A DNA stretch of 43,958 bases, taken from positions 1 to 43,958 of the forward strand of contig NZ_JACJHY010000042.1 of NCBI RefSeq assembly GCF_014138625.1, given 5' to 3'. This stretch comes from Aminobacter ciceronei. Its GTDB lineage: Bacteria; Pseudomonadota; Alphaproteobacteria; Rhizobiales; Rhizobiaceae. The position numbers and the translations under genes are program-made. Positions 14,785 to 23,877 of this stretch are shown piece after piece (position 1 is the first letter of the stretch; each line of letters opens with the position of its first letter). The notes below the pieces were generated by a model. It made no database searches. It saw only the letters and a list, made by a program, of their open reading frames with translations, and was not told the origin of the DNA.

Positions 14785-17123
14785 AACCGTCGATGACAGG
14801 GCAGTCGCCGATGCAGGGCGAGGTGCCAGGCTTGAAGGCTTTCACGAATCGAGTCCGGAGTGCCGGCAGCGACGCGCCTTCCCGTACGTCGGTCGACGCT
14901 TTCGAATGTCATCCCTTCGGGCACAGGAAACTCGGCAGCCAGCTTGCCCTCGAGGGCAACCTTCATGAAGTCGATGAAGACGGGTGCCGCCAGCCCACCG
15001 CCGGATTCGCCATATCCCATCGGCTTCGGCGTGTCGTAGCCCAGGAACACGCCGGTGACGACGTTGGGCGTGAAGCCGACGAACCAGACGTCCTTCTCGT
15101 CATTGGTGGTTCCGGTCTTGCCCGCGACCGGCACGCCGAGCGCCGATACGCTGGTTGCCGTGCCACGCTCGACAACGCCACGCATCATCGAGGTGATCTG
15201 GTAGGCAGTCATCGGGTCGAGCACGTGTTCGCTGACGTCACGCAGTTCAGGTTCCCGCTGGTCCTGCCATGCCTCGACATTGCAGGCGTCGCAGTCCCGG
15301 CCGTCGTGGCGGAAGATGGTCTTGCCGTGACGGTCCTGGACACGGTCGATCATCGACGGCTGCACCGATTTGCCGCCGTTGGCGATGACAGCATAGGCCG
15401 AAACCAGGCGCATCAGCGTGGTCTCGCCAGCACCGAGCGACATCGGCAGGTAGGGCTTGAGCTTGTCATAGATGCCGAAGCTCTGTCCGTATTGCGCCAC
15501 CACATCCATGCCGACATGGCGCGCGAGACGCACCGTCATCAGGTTGCGGCTTCGTTCGAGCCCGGTGCGCAAGGTCGAGGGACCGCTGAAGCGGCCGTCA
15601 TAGTTCTTCGGTCTCCAGACCCGCCCCGCACCATCGGGAAGTGCGATCGGCTGGTCCATCACCAGTGCTGCCGGCGTGTAGCCGATGTCGAGGGCCGCGG
15701 CATAGACGAAGGGCTTGAACGCCGATCCCGGCTGCCGATAGGCCTGCGTGGCGCGGTTGAACTCCGACTGGGCAAAGGAGAACCCGCCGACGCTCGCCAG
15801 CACCCGGCCGGTATGCGGATCCATCGAGACGAGCGCGCCCTGCACTTCCGGCACCTGCCGCAATACATAGCCGTCGTGCTGCTTCTCAACATAAACGACA
15901 TCCCCGGCCGCAAGCGCGCCTGCCGATGTCTTGCCCGCCTTTGGGCGCCTCAGTGCCCAGCGCATCGAGTGGGTGCTGATGTGGGCGATTTCTCGCGCCT
16001 GCCGGCTGCCTGAAGCCTGGCGAAGGCCAATCCTGATGCCCTCGTCGGCCGCGCCGAGCACGACCGCCAGGCGCCATTCCGGCACGTCGGCCAGTGGCAC
16101 GATGCCATCAAGTGCTTGTTGCCAATCGCCTTCGGTCGCGATGCGGGTCACCGGTCCGCGAAAGCCCCTGCCCTGATCATAGTTGACGAGACCGCGCCGC
16201 AGCGCTCTGACCGCTGCTGCCTGCAGCTTGGGATCGAGCGTCGTGCGCACGGCGAGGCCGGCGGTGTAGAGCGCAGCGTCGCCATATTGCTCGGCGATCT
16301 GTCTGCGCACCGCCTCGGTGAAGTAACTGGCATCAGCAACCAGCAGGTTCGGTGCGCGCGTCTTCGTACCGAGCGGCAAGGCCGCCGCAGCGCGCGCTTC
16401 ATTCCGGTCGACAAATCCGTTGCGCAGCATCTGGCCGATCACCCAGTTGCGTCGTTCGACGGCTCGCTCGGCGTTGAGATAGGGATTGTAGTTGTTCGGC
16501 CCCTTGGGCAGCGCGGCAAGATAAGCCGCCTCCGCAACCGAAAGATCGCCGACCGGCTTGTCGAAATAGGTCAGTGCCGCCTCGGCGATGCCATAGGCGC
16601 CGAGCCCGAAATAGACGTCGTTGAAATAGAGCTCGAGGATCTCGTCCTTGGAAAAGGCGCGTTCGATGCGAACGGACAGAACCGCCTCGCGGACCTTGCG
16701 TTCCAGCGTGCGGTCCGAGGAGAGCAATAGATTCTTGGCGATCTGCTGGGTGATCGTCGATCCGCCGATCATGCGCTGACCAGAACCGAAGTTGGCCATG
16801 TTGGCCCAGACCGCGTTGACGAGCCCGGACATGTCGATGCCGGAATGGCTGTAGAAGCCCTTGTCTTCCGCCGACAGGAACGCCTGCCGGACACGATCGG
16901 GCACGGCGGCGATCGGCAGGAAAAGCCGCCGCTCGCGCGCATATTCCGCAAGCAATGCGCCATCATAGGCATAGACCCGGGTCATGACAGCCGGCTCCCA
17001 ATCCGCCAGTTCGCGGTAGTCGGGCAGATCCCTGGTGATGTCGGCGACCAGCAAAGCCAGGCAGCAGGCGGCCGCAAGCCCGGTCAGGACGAGGAATGAG
17101 AACAGATGGCTGATGAATTTCAT
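14781..17123 (-). CDS. class A penicillin-binding protein (PBP1A-like, bifunctional)
   Basis: A 780-residue bifunctional peptidoglycan synthase. After a membrane helix (FLVLTGLAAACCLALLV) comes the GT51 glycosyltransferase with EDKGFYSHSGID (catalytic Glu about 86) and GGSTITQQIAKN, then a transpeptidase with S467-A-F-K470, S525-R-N527 and KTGT at 669-672. A CDAC cysteine pair (about 611-614) lies in an insertion. It forms an operon with the class B gene and is divergent from the AmpR-type regulator, whose likely operator sits just upstream. The gene symbol is left blank because several PBP1A-type paralogues are usual in Rhizobiales. Confidence 0.9.
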   Translation of the reverse strand: MKFISHLFSFLVLTGLAAACCLALLVADITRDLPDYRELADWEPAVMTRVYAYDGALLAEYARERRLFLPIAAVPDRVRQAFLSAEDKGFYSHSGIDMSGLVNAVWANMANFGSGQRMIGGSTITQQIAKNLLLSSDRTLERKVREAVLSVRIERAFSKDEILELYFNDVYFGLGAYGIAEAALTYFDKPVGDLSVAEAAYLAALPKGPNNYNPYLNAERAVERRNWVIGQMLRNGFVDRNEARAAAALPLGTKTRAPNLLVADASYFTEAVRRQIAEQYGDAALYTAGLAVRTTLDPKLQAAAVRALRRGLVNYDQGRGFRGPVTRIATEGDWQQALDGIVPLADVPEWRLAVVLGAADEGIRIGLRQASGSRQAREIAHISTHSMRWALRRPKAGKTSAGALAAGDVVYVEKQHDGYVLRQVPEVQGALVSMDPHTGRVLASVGGFSFAQSEFNRATQAYRQPGSAFKPFVYAAALDIGYTPAALVMDQPIALPDGAGRVWRPKNYDGRFSGPSTLRTGLERSRNLMTVRLARHVGMDVVAQYGQSFGIYDKLKPYLPMSLGAGETTLMRLVSAYAVIANGGKSVQPSMIDRVQDRHGKTIFRHDGRDCDACNVEAWQDQREPELRDVSEHVLDPMTAYQITSMMRGVVERGTATSVSALGVPVAGKTGTTNDEKDVWFVGFTPNVVTGVFLGYDTPKPMGYGESGGGLAAPVFIDFMKVALEGKLAAEFPVPEGMTFESVDRRTGRRVAAGTPDSIRESLQAWHLALHRRLPCHRRF

Positions 17124-17251
17124 GATGGGCAGCTTGTCAGTTGGAAGCAGGCCCCAGGAAAATGGGCGAACGACTACAGCTCACAGGCTCCACCCCAGCC
17201 CGCGAACAGGTCATAACCTGCAGGTTTTGTTCGATAACGGCCGCAACCTGG

Positions 17252-17281
17252 CAAAATCCCGTGACCTCGACAAACACTCAA
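17252..17281 (-). promoter_or_regulatory. candidate promoter of the PBP operon
   Basis: Reading leftward, TTGAGT (17281-17276), an 18-bp spacer and ATTTTG (17257-17252) form a weak promoter. The palindromic AmpR-type site begins 3 bp upstream of the -35, the normal place for LysR-family activation. A 12-bp palindrome AACCTG/CAGGTT lies downstream at 17215-17226. Confidence 0.4.
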
Positions 17282-17283
17282 TA

Positions 17284-17324
17284 TTTTGGTTACCCATGAG
17301 AAAAATATGGGCATAGGACCAAAA
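17284..17324 (+). promoter_or_regulatory. nested inverted repeat, likely AmpR-type operator
   Basis: Two nested arms: TTTTGGT at 17284-17290 with ACCAAAA at 17318-17324, and CCCAT at 17293-17297 with ATGGG at 17307-17311. It ends 5 bp before the regulator's GTG and abuts the divergent PBP promoter, so one bound dimer pair could both autorepress and activate the PBP operon. Confidence 0.55.
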
Positions 17325-17328
17325 CCAC

Positions 17329-18210
17329 GTGGAAACGTCGCAATTGCCGCTGAACGCGCTGCGAGCCTTCGAGGCTTCGGCGCGCCATTGCAGCTTCACC
17401 CGGGCCGGCATGGAGCTGTTCGTGTCGCAGACCGCAGTCAGCCATCACGTGAAGTCGCTCGAGGACCTGCTCGGGGTGAAACTGTTCCGTCGGCTGCCGA
17501 GGGGACTGGCGCTGACCGACGAGGGCGCGGCCCTGGCGCCTGTGCTGACAGACGCCTTCCGGCGCGTCACCGCGACGATGAGCCGGTTCGAGGAGGGGCA
17601 CTTCCACGAAGTGGTGACTGTCGGCGTGGTCGCGACCTTCGCCGTCGGCTGGCTGATGGAACGACTGCCGGCGTTCCACCAGGCGCACCCCTATCTCGAC
17701 CTCAGGATCATGACCAACAACAACCGTGTCGACCTCGCCGGCGACGGTCTCGACCTGGCGATCCGCTTTGGCGACGGCTCATGGCGTGGAACCGAGGCGA
17801 TGCAGCTGATTGCCTCGCCATTGTCGCCGGTCTGCTCGCCCGTGATGGCGGCGCGGCTGACACAGCCGGCGGACCTCGCGCGCGTCGAACTGTTGCGCTC
17901 CTATCGCGCCGACGAATGGACGCGCTGGTTCGAGGCGGCAGGTGCGCCGCAGCCGGTGTTGCGCGGTATGATGTTCGATTCGTCGCTGGCCCTTGCCGAG
18001 GCTGCTGCCCGCGGCGTCGGCGTAGCCCTGGTGCCGATCAACATGTTCGAGCGCAATCTCGACGACGGCCGCCTCGTCCAGCCGTTCGAGACGACGGTTT
18101 CAACCGGCGACTACTGGCTCACCCGGTTGAAATCCCACCCGGTGACAGCTGGAATGCAGGCCTTCGAGAACTGGTTGCTGCAGCAGTTCGGCGCTCCGGG
18201 CGCAGCCTGA
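17329..18210 (+). CDS. ampR: AmpR-type LysR regulator
   Basis: A 293-residue regulator starting LPLNALRAFEASARHCSFTRAG, the AmpR opening, with helix-turn-helix SQTAVSHHVKSLEDLLG. Residues that in AmpR sense muropeptides are kept: T103 and D135 at exactly those numbers, and S219 and Y262, two off Ser221 and Tyr264 of Citrobacter AmpR. LLRSYRADEW is also an AmpR hallmark. AmpR proteins switch between UDP-MurNAc-pentapeptide and anhydromuropeptides to control a divergent ampC beta-lactamase; here the divergent genes are two PBPs. GTG start. No beta-lactamase lies nearby. Assignment to the AmpR group is firm; the regulon is inferred from position. Confidence 0.85.
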   Translation: METSQLPLNALRAFEASARHCSFTRAGMELFVSQTAVSHHVKSLEDLLGVKLFRRLPRGLALTDEGAALAPVLTDAFRRVTATMSRFEEGHFHEVVTVGVVATFAVGWLMERLPAFHQAHPYLDLRIMTNNNRVDLAGDGLDLAIRFGDGSWRGTEAMQLIASPLSPVCSPVMAARLTQPADLARVELLRSYRADEWTRWFEAAGAPQPVLRGMMFDSSLALAEAAARGVGVALVPINMFERNLDDGRLVQPFETTVSTGDYWLTRLKSHPVTAGMQAFENWLLQQFGAPGAA

Positions 18211-18247
18211 CCCTTACCCCGAGGCAGCGGCCAGCTGCCGCCGGAGC

Positions 18248-18285
18248 AACAAAAAAGCGGCGCAGCGACCCGCCAGGAGCGCCGC
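18248..18285 (-). terminator. intrinsic terminator of the nine-gene operon
   Basis: Reading leftward, GCGGCGC (18285-18279) and GCGCCGC (18263-18257) pair around a 15-base loop and are followed by TTTTTT (18256-18251) and GTT. It lies 18 bp after the stop of the dehydrogenase gene and marks the end of the leftward operon. Confidence 0.8.
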
Positions 18286-18303
18286 GCCTGCGGTGCCCAG
18301 ACC

Positions 18304-19383
18304 TTAAGCTATCGCATATCCGTCACGGCAAAGGCTGTTGAGCTCGGCCAGCGACATGGCGTCGAGGTCGAGCGCGGTCAGCAGGTCGTTCTCGGCAGTA
18401 AAGTCGCGGCCATACATGGCCGAGAAGATGCGCACGCCGGCTTCGTGCAGCTCGGCGGGGTAGCCTGCCAGACGGCCGATCTTGGCGGTCATGACCAGGC
18501 CGAAAGGCACGTCTTCGGTAACATAGCGGCTGTCGGCAGTGGTCGGGCCCTGGCCGCCATTGCCGGCCTCGTGCATCTCCTGGTTCATCTCAGAGATCGA
18601 GCTCATCGGCACGTGGAAAGACAGGTGGAAGTGCTGGAAGATGTTGCGCACTTCGAGGCCGAGCTTGGTGGCAATGGCGATGCGTTCCTCGTCGAGCTGC
18701 TCGAGCAGGCGGCCGACATTCGGCGTCACGTTCTGGCCCTGGCTCCAGGTTTCACCGCGCTCCATGCGCGTCATGTTGCCGAGCGCGATGCCCATGTGGT
18801 TCTGCGGGTTGAGGTTGGACAGCGCGATCGCCATCAGGCTGCCGCGGTCGACGAAGCGGTCGCCGAACAGCGTCTGGCAGACGGCAAGGCCGTCGGCGCT
18901 GCGCGATGCCGGAACGGTGGCGAGATCGACCTTCTTGCGCACGGTGTTGACGTTGACCAGCGTCGGGCTGAGCTGGCGACCGGATACGACAGTCGTGCCC
19001 CAGCCTACAACAGGCGCGACGACACCGCGCGCAGCCAGCAGGCGCGACAGATAAAGCGCGCCGAAGGATGCGTGCGAGCTGATGATGACGGTCTGGTCGG
19101 CCCTGACGTAAGGCGCGATGGCGTCGAGAACGACCTTGTGGCCATAGGCCGGCAGCGCGATCACGATCGCTTCGGCGCCGGCGACGAGCGCTTCGGCGCT
19201 CGGAGCAGCAGCCGGATGGAAGGTGCCTTCGACGGCGCCCTGGGCAACCAGAGCTTCGCCCTTGGCCAGCGCCTTGGTGCGCTCGCCCGACGGCGACCAC
19301 AGCGTTGCCTTGTGGCCCTGCTGTTCCAGAAACACCGCCGTGCCAAAGGCGATCGAACCCGCGCCGACAATACCTACCTTCAT
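18304..19383 (-). CDS. NAD(P)-dependent octopine/nopaline dehydrogenase family protein
   Basis: A 359-residue oxidoreductase with an N-terminal Rossmann motif (VGIVGAGSIAFGTAVFLEQQGH) and the C-terminal helical domain of the opine dehydrogenase family. These enzymes join or, in reverse, cleave an amino acid and a keto acid through a secondary amine. In an import operon it is more likely degradative. I start at the ATG at 19383 (MKVGIVGAG), 9 bases after AAGGGA; ATGs at 19392 and 19413 are closer to or before the ribosome binding site. Last gene of the nine-gene unit, followed by a terminator. Confidence 0.85.
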   Translation of the reverse strand: MKVGIVGAGSIAFGTAVFLEQQGHKATLWSPSGERTKALAKGEALVAQGAVEGTFHPAAAPSAEALVAGAEAIVIALPAYGHKVVLDAIAPYVRADQTVIISSHASFGALYLSRLLAARGVVAPVVGWGTTVVSGRQLSPTLVNVNTVRKKVDLATVPASRSADGLAVCQTLFGDRFVDRGSLMAIALSNLNPQNHMGIALGNMTRMERGETWSQGQNVTPNVGRLLEQLDEERIAIATKLGLEVRNIFQHFHLSFHVPMSSISEMNQEMHEAGNGGQGPTTADSRYVTEDVPFGLVMTAKIGRLAGYPAELHEAGVRIFSAMYGRDFTAENDLLTALDLDAMSLAELNSLCRDGYAIA

Positions 19384-19453
19384 TTTCAACATTCCCTTTT
19401 GGATCAAATTCATTTCAGCCCCGGCGCTCCCATTGCGGGCGCACCGGGGTCGT

Positions 19454-20068
19454 TCATTTCGGGCGAATCAACGCCCGGGTCGTGCTGCTGCCGACCTCCC
19501 CCGATGCCACCACCAGGAAAGCCCGTGCACCGGCCGGGCCAACACTGGTCAGCGAGTGTGCGACGTCGGCCGCATAGCGCGCCGTCTCGCCGGCGCGGAC
19601 GATCATCTCGTTGCCGGCGCTGCGCACCACGATCTCGCCTTCGGTGCAGTGCAGATGCTCGATCGTGCCTGTGCCGTGGGGATCGCTGATCAGCTTGCCC
19701 TTGAGTTCGAAGCTCAACAGATACCATTCGATCAGCGGCACCATGCCGGCCGGCGACAGGATCTGCAGCGTGCAGCTGCCGTCGGCGCTGCGGATGGTCG
19801 GCGTCAAATTCTCCGGCTGCAGGTCGATGCGGTCGCCACGCTCCTCGCTGGCGCCGCTGATCAGGCTGTTGAGGTCGATGTTGAGCGCGCGGGTGAGATG
19901 CCACAGCGTGCCATAGGTCGGGTTGGCGTTGCCGCGCTCGATCTCCGACAGCATCGAGCGCGAGACGCCCGATCTGGTCGCGAGGTCGGCAAGCGTCAGG
20001 TTCTGCTGCTTGCGATATGCCTGCAGGCGCGGCCCGATTTCCGGCGGATTGACCGAATGTATGTTCAT
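19454..20068 (-). CDS. XRE-family regulator with cupin domain
   Basis: A 204-residue protein: XRE helix-turn-helix at about residues 10-66 (NLTLADLATRSGVSRSMLSEIE) and a C-terminal cupin at about 115-190 (LHCTEGEIVVRSAG). This architecture includes PuuR, the putrescine-utilisation repressor of E. coli, so small-molecule control of amine catabolism is a fair expectation. The ATG at 20068 has GGAG eight bases upstream; a longer frame to 20098 adds 10 residues. It lies inside the operon it probably controls; the operator candidate is at 27210-27231. Confidence 0.85.
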   Translation of the reverse strand: MNIHSVNPPEIGPRLQAYRKQQNLTLADLATRSGVSRSMLSEIERGNANPTYGTLWHLTRALNIDLNSLISGASEERGDRIDLQPENLTPTIRSADGSCTLQILSPAGMVPLIEWYLLSFELKGKLISDPHGTGTIEHLHCTEGEIVVRSAGNEMIVRAGETARYAADVAHSLTSVGPAGARAFLVVASGEVGSSTTRALIRPK

Positions 20069-20098
20069 TCCGATTCTCCATTCCGACGCCACGGGCAA

Positions 20099-20674
20099 CT
20101 ATTCGGCGAGCGGTTCTCCAAGCGTGTGCATCAGCCGGTTGGCCCAGCCGAACAGCGACGACGACAGGATCAGGTCGAGGATCTCGTCCTTGCCGAGACC
20201 GGCGTCGACAAGCGCCTGCATGTCGGACGCATCGGCGTCCGAGGGGCATTTCGACAGCTTGACCGAAAAGTCGAGGATCGCCTTCAGCCGCGGCGAAATT
20301 ACCGCTTCGACACCGTCGGCGAAGATCGCGGCAATGACGGTCTCGTCCTTGGCCAGCTGGTTGTAGCGGCTGGCATGCACCGCCGCACAGTAGATGCAGC
20401 GGTTGACGATCGACGCGCCGACGGCGCCGATCTCGCGCTCGGCGCGCGACAGGCCGCCCTTGTTGTACATCACCCCGTTGAACAGCGGCGAGCGGTGAGT
20501 CAGCGTCTCGACGTCATGGGCCAGCACCAGCACATAGTCCGACACCTTGGTGTTGGACGGCGTGATCTTCAGCGCCTCGAGCTGTGCCGGAGTGGCATCC
20601 GCGAGATCGAGCGGCTTGACGTATGGCTTCCACTCGGGGACCGCGGTGGTGAATTCGTGAACGACCTTGCTCAT
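20099..20674 (-). CDS. carboxymuconolactone-decarboxylase/AhpD-like protein
   Basis: A 191-residue helical protein of the CMD/AhpD superfamily with the active-site motif CIYCAAVH (CxxC...H), seen near residue 97. Such proteins reduce peroxides through a cysteine pair or decarboxylate lactones. It overlaps the upstream CMD gene by 4 bp (ATGA) and is 30 bp before the XRE-cupin gene. The pairing of two different CMD-fold proteins recalls families named after Agrobacterium vitis Avi_7169/Avi_7170; this is from memory. Confidence 0.8.
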   Translation of the reverse strand: MSKVVHEFTTAVPEWKPYVKPLDLADATPAQLEALKITPSNTKVSDYVLVLAHDVETLTHRSPLFNGVMYNKGGLSRAEREIGAVGASIVNRCIYCAAVHASRYNQLAKDETVIAAIFADGVEAVISPRLKAILDFSVKLSKCPSDADASDMQALVDAGLGKDEILDLILSSSLFGWANRLMHTLGEPLAE

Positions 20675-21171
20675 GCCAGTCCCCGCATCAGCCGCAGCCC
20701 GGCGGCAACCCTGATCTGATAGCTGACGAAAGCGACGAGCTCGGACAGGCGCACGATGTCGGCGTCGGTTAGCCCGGCTTCCTGCAGCAGTTCGATATCG
20801 CGGCGCGTCGCATCCTTGGGCGCATGTGCCACGAGATCGACATGGCGGATCAGGGCCTTGAGCCTGATGTCGCCGCCGCCGTCGAACCAGATGTCGGCAA
20901 TGCGCGCGGTGTCGCCTGAGGCGCCCGAGCTGTCGAGCAGGGTTTCGAAATGCGCCTCGAAATCGCCGGCGTCGTTGATCTTGGCGATGCGGCAGGCCAG
21001 GGCTGCGCGCTCGGCATGGGTCAGACCGCCGGGTTCAGCGGGCGTCAGCGCCGCATCATGGGTCTGCTGGGTCAGCGCCATGATGTCGGCGCGGCCGGCG
21101 ACGACCGCCGCCAGTTCGCTGCCCGGCGCTATGCCGACGATCGCGGCGATCACGTCTATGGTGTCAGTCAT
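20671..21171 (-). CDS. CMD-domain protein, no obvious cysteine pair
   Basis: A 166-residue protein with the CMD-like helical pattern (LTHAERAALACRIAKIND, then LTDADIVRLSELVAFVSYQIRVAAGLRLM) but without the CxxC motif of its neighbour. It may be a catalytically different or structural partner of the AhpD-like protein. I start at the ATG at 21171 (MTDTIDVI); the open frame further upstream overlaps the monooxygenase gene. It ends by overlapping the next gene by 4 bp, so the two are probably made together. Confidence 0.75.
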   Translation of the reverse strand: MTDTIDVIAAIVGIAPGSELAAVVAGRADIMALTQQTHDAALTPAEPGGLTHAERAALACRIAKINDAGDFEAHFETLLDSSGASGDTARIADIWFDGGGDIRLKALIRHVDLVAHAPKDATRRDIELLQEAGLTDADIVRLSELVAFVSYQIRVAAGLRLMRGLA

Positions 21172-21181
21172 GCCGTTCCTC

Positions 21182-22714
21182 TTATGCCTGCTTGCGGGCG
21201 GCTGCCGGCGCTTCGTCCGGCAAGGGCGATGCCGTCCACTCGTCACCGCGCAGTTCGGGCGTGTCGTAGTCGAGCAGGAGCTGCCAGTACTGGCCGAAAT
21301 TCTCGCTGTAGAGCTTTGCGGCGATCTCGCGCGCCAGCCACGCCGCACCTTCGCTGATGCCCGGTATGTCGCCGCTCATCTTGCCAAGGCTGGCGGCCGC
21401 CCCGGAGTTGAAGCTGTGGATGTTGGCCAGCCACGGTGCCTGTCCCGGCTCGCGTTCGAGAAAGGTGAAGTCGTTGGCAAGATAGGGGTAGTTGCCAAGC
21501 TCGGTGTTTTCCTGGCCTTCAGGTGGCGTGAAGCGGTCCTGCCACAGCAGGATCTTGTCGGCGTAACCGTCGAGCTCCTTGCGCGCCAGCGGATCGACGC
21601 CGAAGCCAGTGCCGAGGATCAGGAAGTCGCAGCGGACCGCCTTGCCCTGCGAGGTCGAGATGACGATCTCGTCGCCGTCGAGCTCGGCCTTCTCGACCGC
21701 CGCATCGAAATGGAACCAGGCATTGGGATGCCGGCTGACACGCATCGTCGAGCCACGCGGCGCTGGCGTCTGGGTGCGCAGCGAATAGTTCATGATCTGC
21801 CAGCGCCGGGCATCGCCGAGCTGCGGGAAGGCAGCGGTGAAGCCGAACGAGCCGATGCCCATCAGCTTGTTGATACAGGGCATCTGCTTGCGGCGGATGA
21901 GATGGCGGACTTCCGCCGCTCCTGCCTCCAGCGCCTCGGCGGAATTGTCGACGGCAGATGCGCCGACGCCGACAACGACCACGCGCTTGCCGCGCAGGGC
22001 GGCGAAGTCGATTGCATCGGAGGAATGCGCCCAATAGTTTCGCGGCAAGCCGTCGACAAAACCGGGAATGCTTGGATGGCCCATGCCGTCACGGCCGGTC
22101 GCCATCACCACCTTGCGGGTCAGCACCGATTTTTCCCGAGCGCCCTCGCCCGACAGCGTCAGCCGCATCAATTCGCCTTCCGGCACGATCGTCTTGACCT
22201 CGACGCCGTTCTCGACCGGCAGGTCGAGCACCTTGCGGTACCAACGCAGATACTCCATCCACATCGGCCGGGGGATCTTGTCGAGTTCAGCCCAGGTATC
22301 GTTGCCGAACTGGGCGACATACCATGCACGAAAGGTCAGCGACGCCATGCCATAGGCCGGGCCGGTCAACTGCTTGGGCGAGCGCAGCGTCTCCATCCGG
22401 GCATAAGTCAGCCACGGCCCCTCGAAGCCCGTCGGGCTGCGGTCGAAGATGCGGATGTTCTGGATGCCGGCACCGAAGAGGGCGAAACTCGCGACCAGGC
22501 CGCACATGCCGCCGCCAATGACGACGACGTCATGGACCTTTTCTTCCCCCTCGGCTGATGTCGGCACCACCCAGTTCGACGGCGGGTAGCACAGGCAGGC
22601 CAGCTCGTCGCGAACACGCTGTTCGAGCTCGGCGAGGCCGGCGGCGGCCGCTTGCAACGGCGCTTGTACGTCAAACGCCATAGGTCGCCCCTGGTGTCCG
22701 GTCGAATTCGTCAT
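21182..22714 (-). CDS. FAD/NAD(P)-binding monooxygenase-like protein
   Basis: About 510 residues with an FAD Rossmann motif (VVVIGGGMCGLVASFALFGAG) and a second, NADPH-type motif (VVVVGVGASAVDNSAEALEAG), as in flavin-containing monooxygenases; a LGTGFGVDPLARKEL segment fits the ATG-type motif of the class. It would hydroxylate or oxidise a nitrogen- or sulfur-containing substrate or cleave an amine oxidatively. Start uncertain: I use the ATG at 22714 (MTNSTGHQG), preceded by GGACATGCGAC; an ATG at 22681 (MAFDVQAP) also has an AGGGG site. Eleven bases before the CMD gene. Confidence 0.8.
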   Translation of the reverse strand: MTNSTGHQGRPMAFDVQAPLQAAAAGLAELEQRVRDELACLCYPPSNWVVPTSAEGEEKVHDVVVIGGGMCGLVASFALFGAGIQNIRIFDRSPTGFEGPWLTYARMETLRSPKQLTGPAYGMASLTFRAWYVAQFGNDTWAELDKIPRPMWMEYLRWYRKVLDLPVENGVEVKTIVPEGELMRLTLSGEGAREKSVLTRKVVMATGRDGMGHPSIPGFVDGLPRNYWAHSSDAIDFAALRGKRVVVVGVGASAVDNSAEALEAGAAEVRHLIRRKQMPCINKLMGIGSFGFTAAFPQLGDARRWQIMNYSLRTQTPAPRGSTMRVSRHPNAWFHFDAAVEKAELDGDEIVISTSQGKAVRCDFLILGTGFGVDPLARKELDGYADKILLWQDRFTPPEGQENTELGNYPYLANDFTFLEREPGQAPWLANIHSFNSGAAASLGKMSGDIPGISEGAAWLAREIAAKLYSENFGQYWQLLLDYDTPELRGDEWTASPLPDEAPAAARKQA

Positions 22715-22740
22715 GTCGCATGTCCTGCCCTGCCTGCTGT

Positions 22741-22769
22741 CGGCCCGCACCGGTTCTCGACGCGGGCCG
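22741..22769 (-). other. stem-loop between the ATPase and monooxygenase genes
   Basis: CGGCCCGC at 22741-22748 and GCGGGCCG at 22762-22769 form a perfect 8-bp stem with a 13-base loop. No T-tract follows, so mRNA processing or stabilisation is more likely than termination. Confidence 0.5.
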
Positions 22770-22791
22770 CCCTTGTCGCCTGTTTGTCGTC

Positions 22792-23877
22792 TCAGTTGTG
22801 CGCGTGGCGGTCGGGGATGACCGTCGTCGTCTCTGGCTTCCAGCCGACCCAGATTTCCTCGCCATTGAGCTGGCTGACGTCGGCGGGATGGACCAGCGCA
22901 TTGAGCATGGTCCCGTCGCCGACCTCGACCGAAAGCGAGGTGTGGTTGCCCTTGAACACGCGCTGGCGGATCTTGCCCTTGATGCGGTTGCCACTCTCCG
23001 GCTCGGCGGCCGAGCAGTGGATCGCCTCGGGGCGCAGCACGACATAGAGGTGGTCACCGGCCTTTGGCGTAAGCCCGCCCTGTGCTGCCTTGATGGTGAC
23101 GCCGTTCCAGTTCAGCGCTGCCTGGTCACCTTCGGTGCCGACGACCGTGCTGCGCAAAAGATTGGTCTCGCCGATGAAGTTGGCGACGAACACAGAGCCT
23201 GGACGGCCATAAAGCGTGTTCGGGTCACCCATCTGCTCGATGCGGCCCTTGTTCATGACCACGATCGTGTCGGACATGGTCAGCGCCTCTTCCTGGTCGT
23301 GGGTCACGAACATGAAGGTCTTGCCGGTCTTTTCCTGGATCGACTTGAGCTCGATCTGCATCTGCTGGCGCAGCTTGGCGTCGAGCGCCGACAGCGGCTC
23401 GTCGAGCAGCAGCACCTCCGGATCGGGAGCCAAGGCGCGCATCAGCGCGACGCGCTGGCGCTGGCCGCCCGACAGCTCCGACGGCAACCGCTTGGCATAA
23501 TCCTGCAGTTGGACAAGCTCGAGCAGCTCCGAGACGCGGCGGTGGATGTGCTGGTTGTCAAACCCCTTGAGCTCGAGGCCGAAGGCAATGTTCTTGGCAA
23601 TGCTCATATGCGGAAACAACGCGTAGTCCTGAAACACGATGTTGACGTTGCGCTTGTTGGGCGGCACGCGCGTCACGTCCTTGCCGCCGAGCAGGATGCG
23701 GCCGGAGTTCGGCGTCTCGAAGCCGCCGAGCATGCGCAGCGAAGTCGACTTGCCGCAGCCGGACGGGCCGAGCAGCGTGACGAACTTGCCCGCCTCGATG
23801 CTGAGGTTCAGGTTCTCGACGGCAACATGCTTGCCGTAGCTCTTGGTGACATTGTCGAACTGGACGACGGGTTGCAT
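22792..23877 (-). CDS. polyamine-type ABC importer, ATPase (PotA-like)
   Basis: A 361-residue ATPase with Walker [11 protein letters not shown]-loop IVFQDYALFPH, signature [14 protein letters not shown], Walker B VLLLDEPLSALD, switch FVTHDQEEAL and a C-terminal TOBE region. Best matched to spermidine/putrescine-type transporters (PotA). Its ATG overlaps the stop of the permease gene by one base (TGATG), so translation is coupled. Substrate not determined; opine transporters of Agrobacterium are also of this type. Confidence 0.9.
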   Translation of the reverse strand: MQPVVQFDNVTKSYGKHVAVENLNLSIEAGKFVTLLGPSGCGKSTSLRMLGGFETPNSGRILLGGKDVTRVPPNKRNVNIVFQDYALFPHMSIAKNIAFGLELKGFDNQHIHRRVSELLELVQLQDYAKRLPSELSGGQRQRVALMRALAPDPEVLLLDEPLSALDAKLRQQMQIELKSIQEKTGKTFMFVTHDQEEALTMSDTIVVMNKGRIEQMGDPNTLYGRPGSVFVANFIGETNLLRSTVVGTEGDQAALNWNGVTIKAAQGGLTPKAGDHLYVVLRPEAIHCSAAEPESGNRIKGKIRQRVFKGNHTSLSVEVGDGTMLNALVHPADVSQLNGEEIWVGWKPETTTVIPDRHAHN

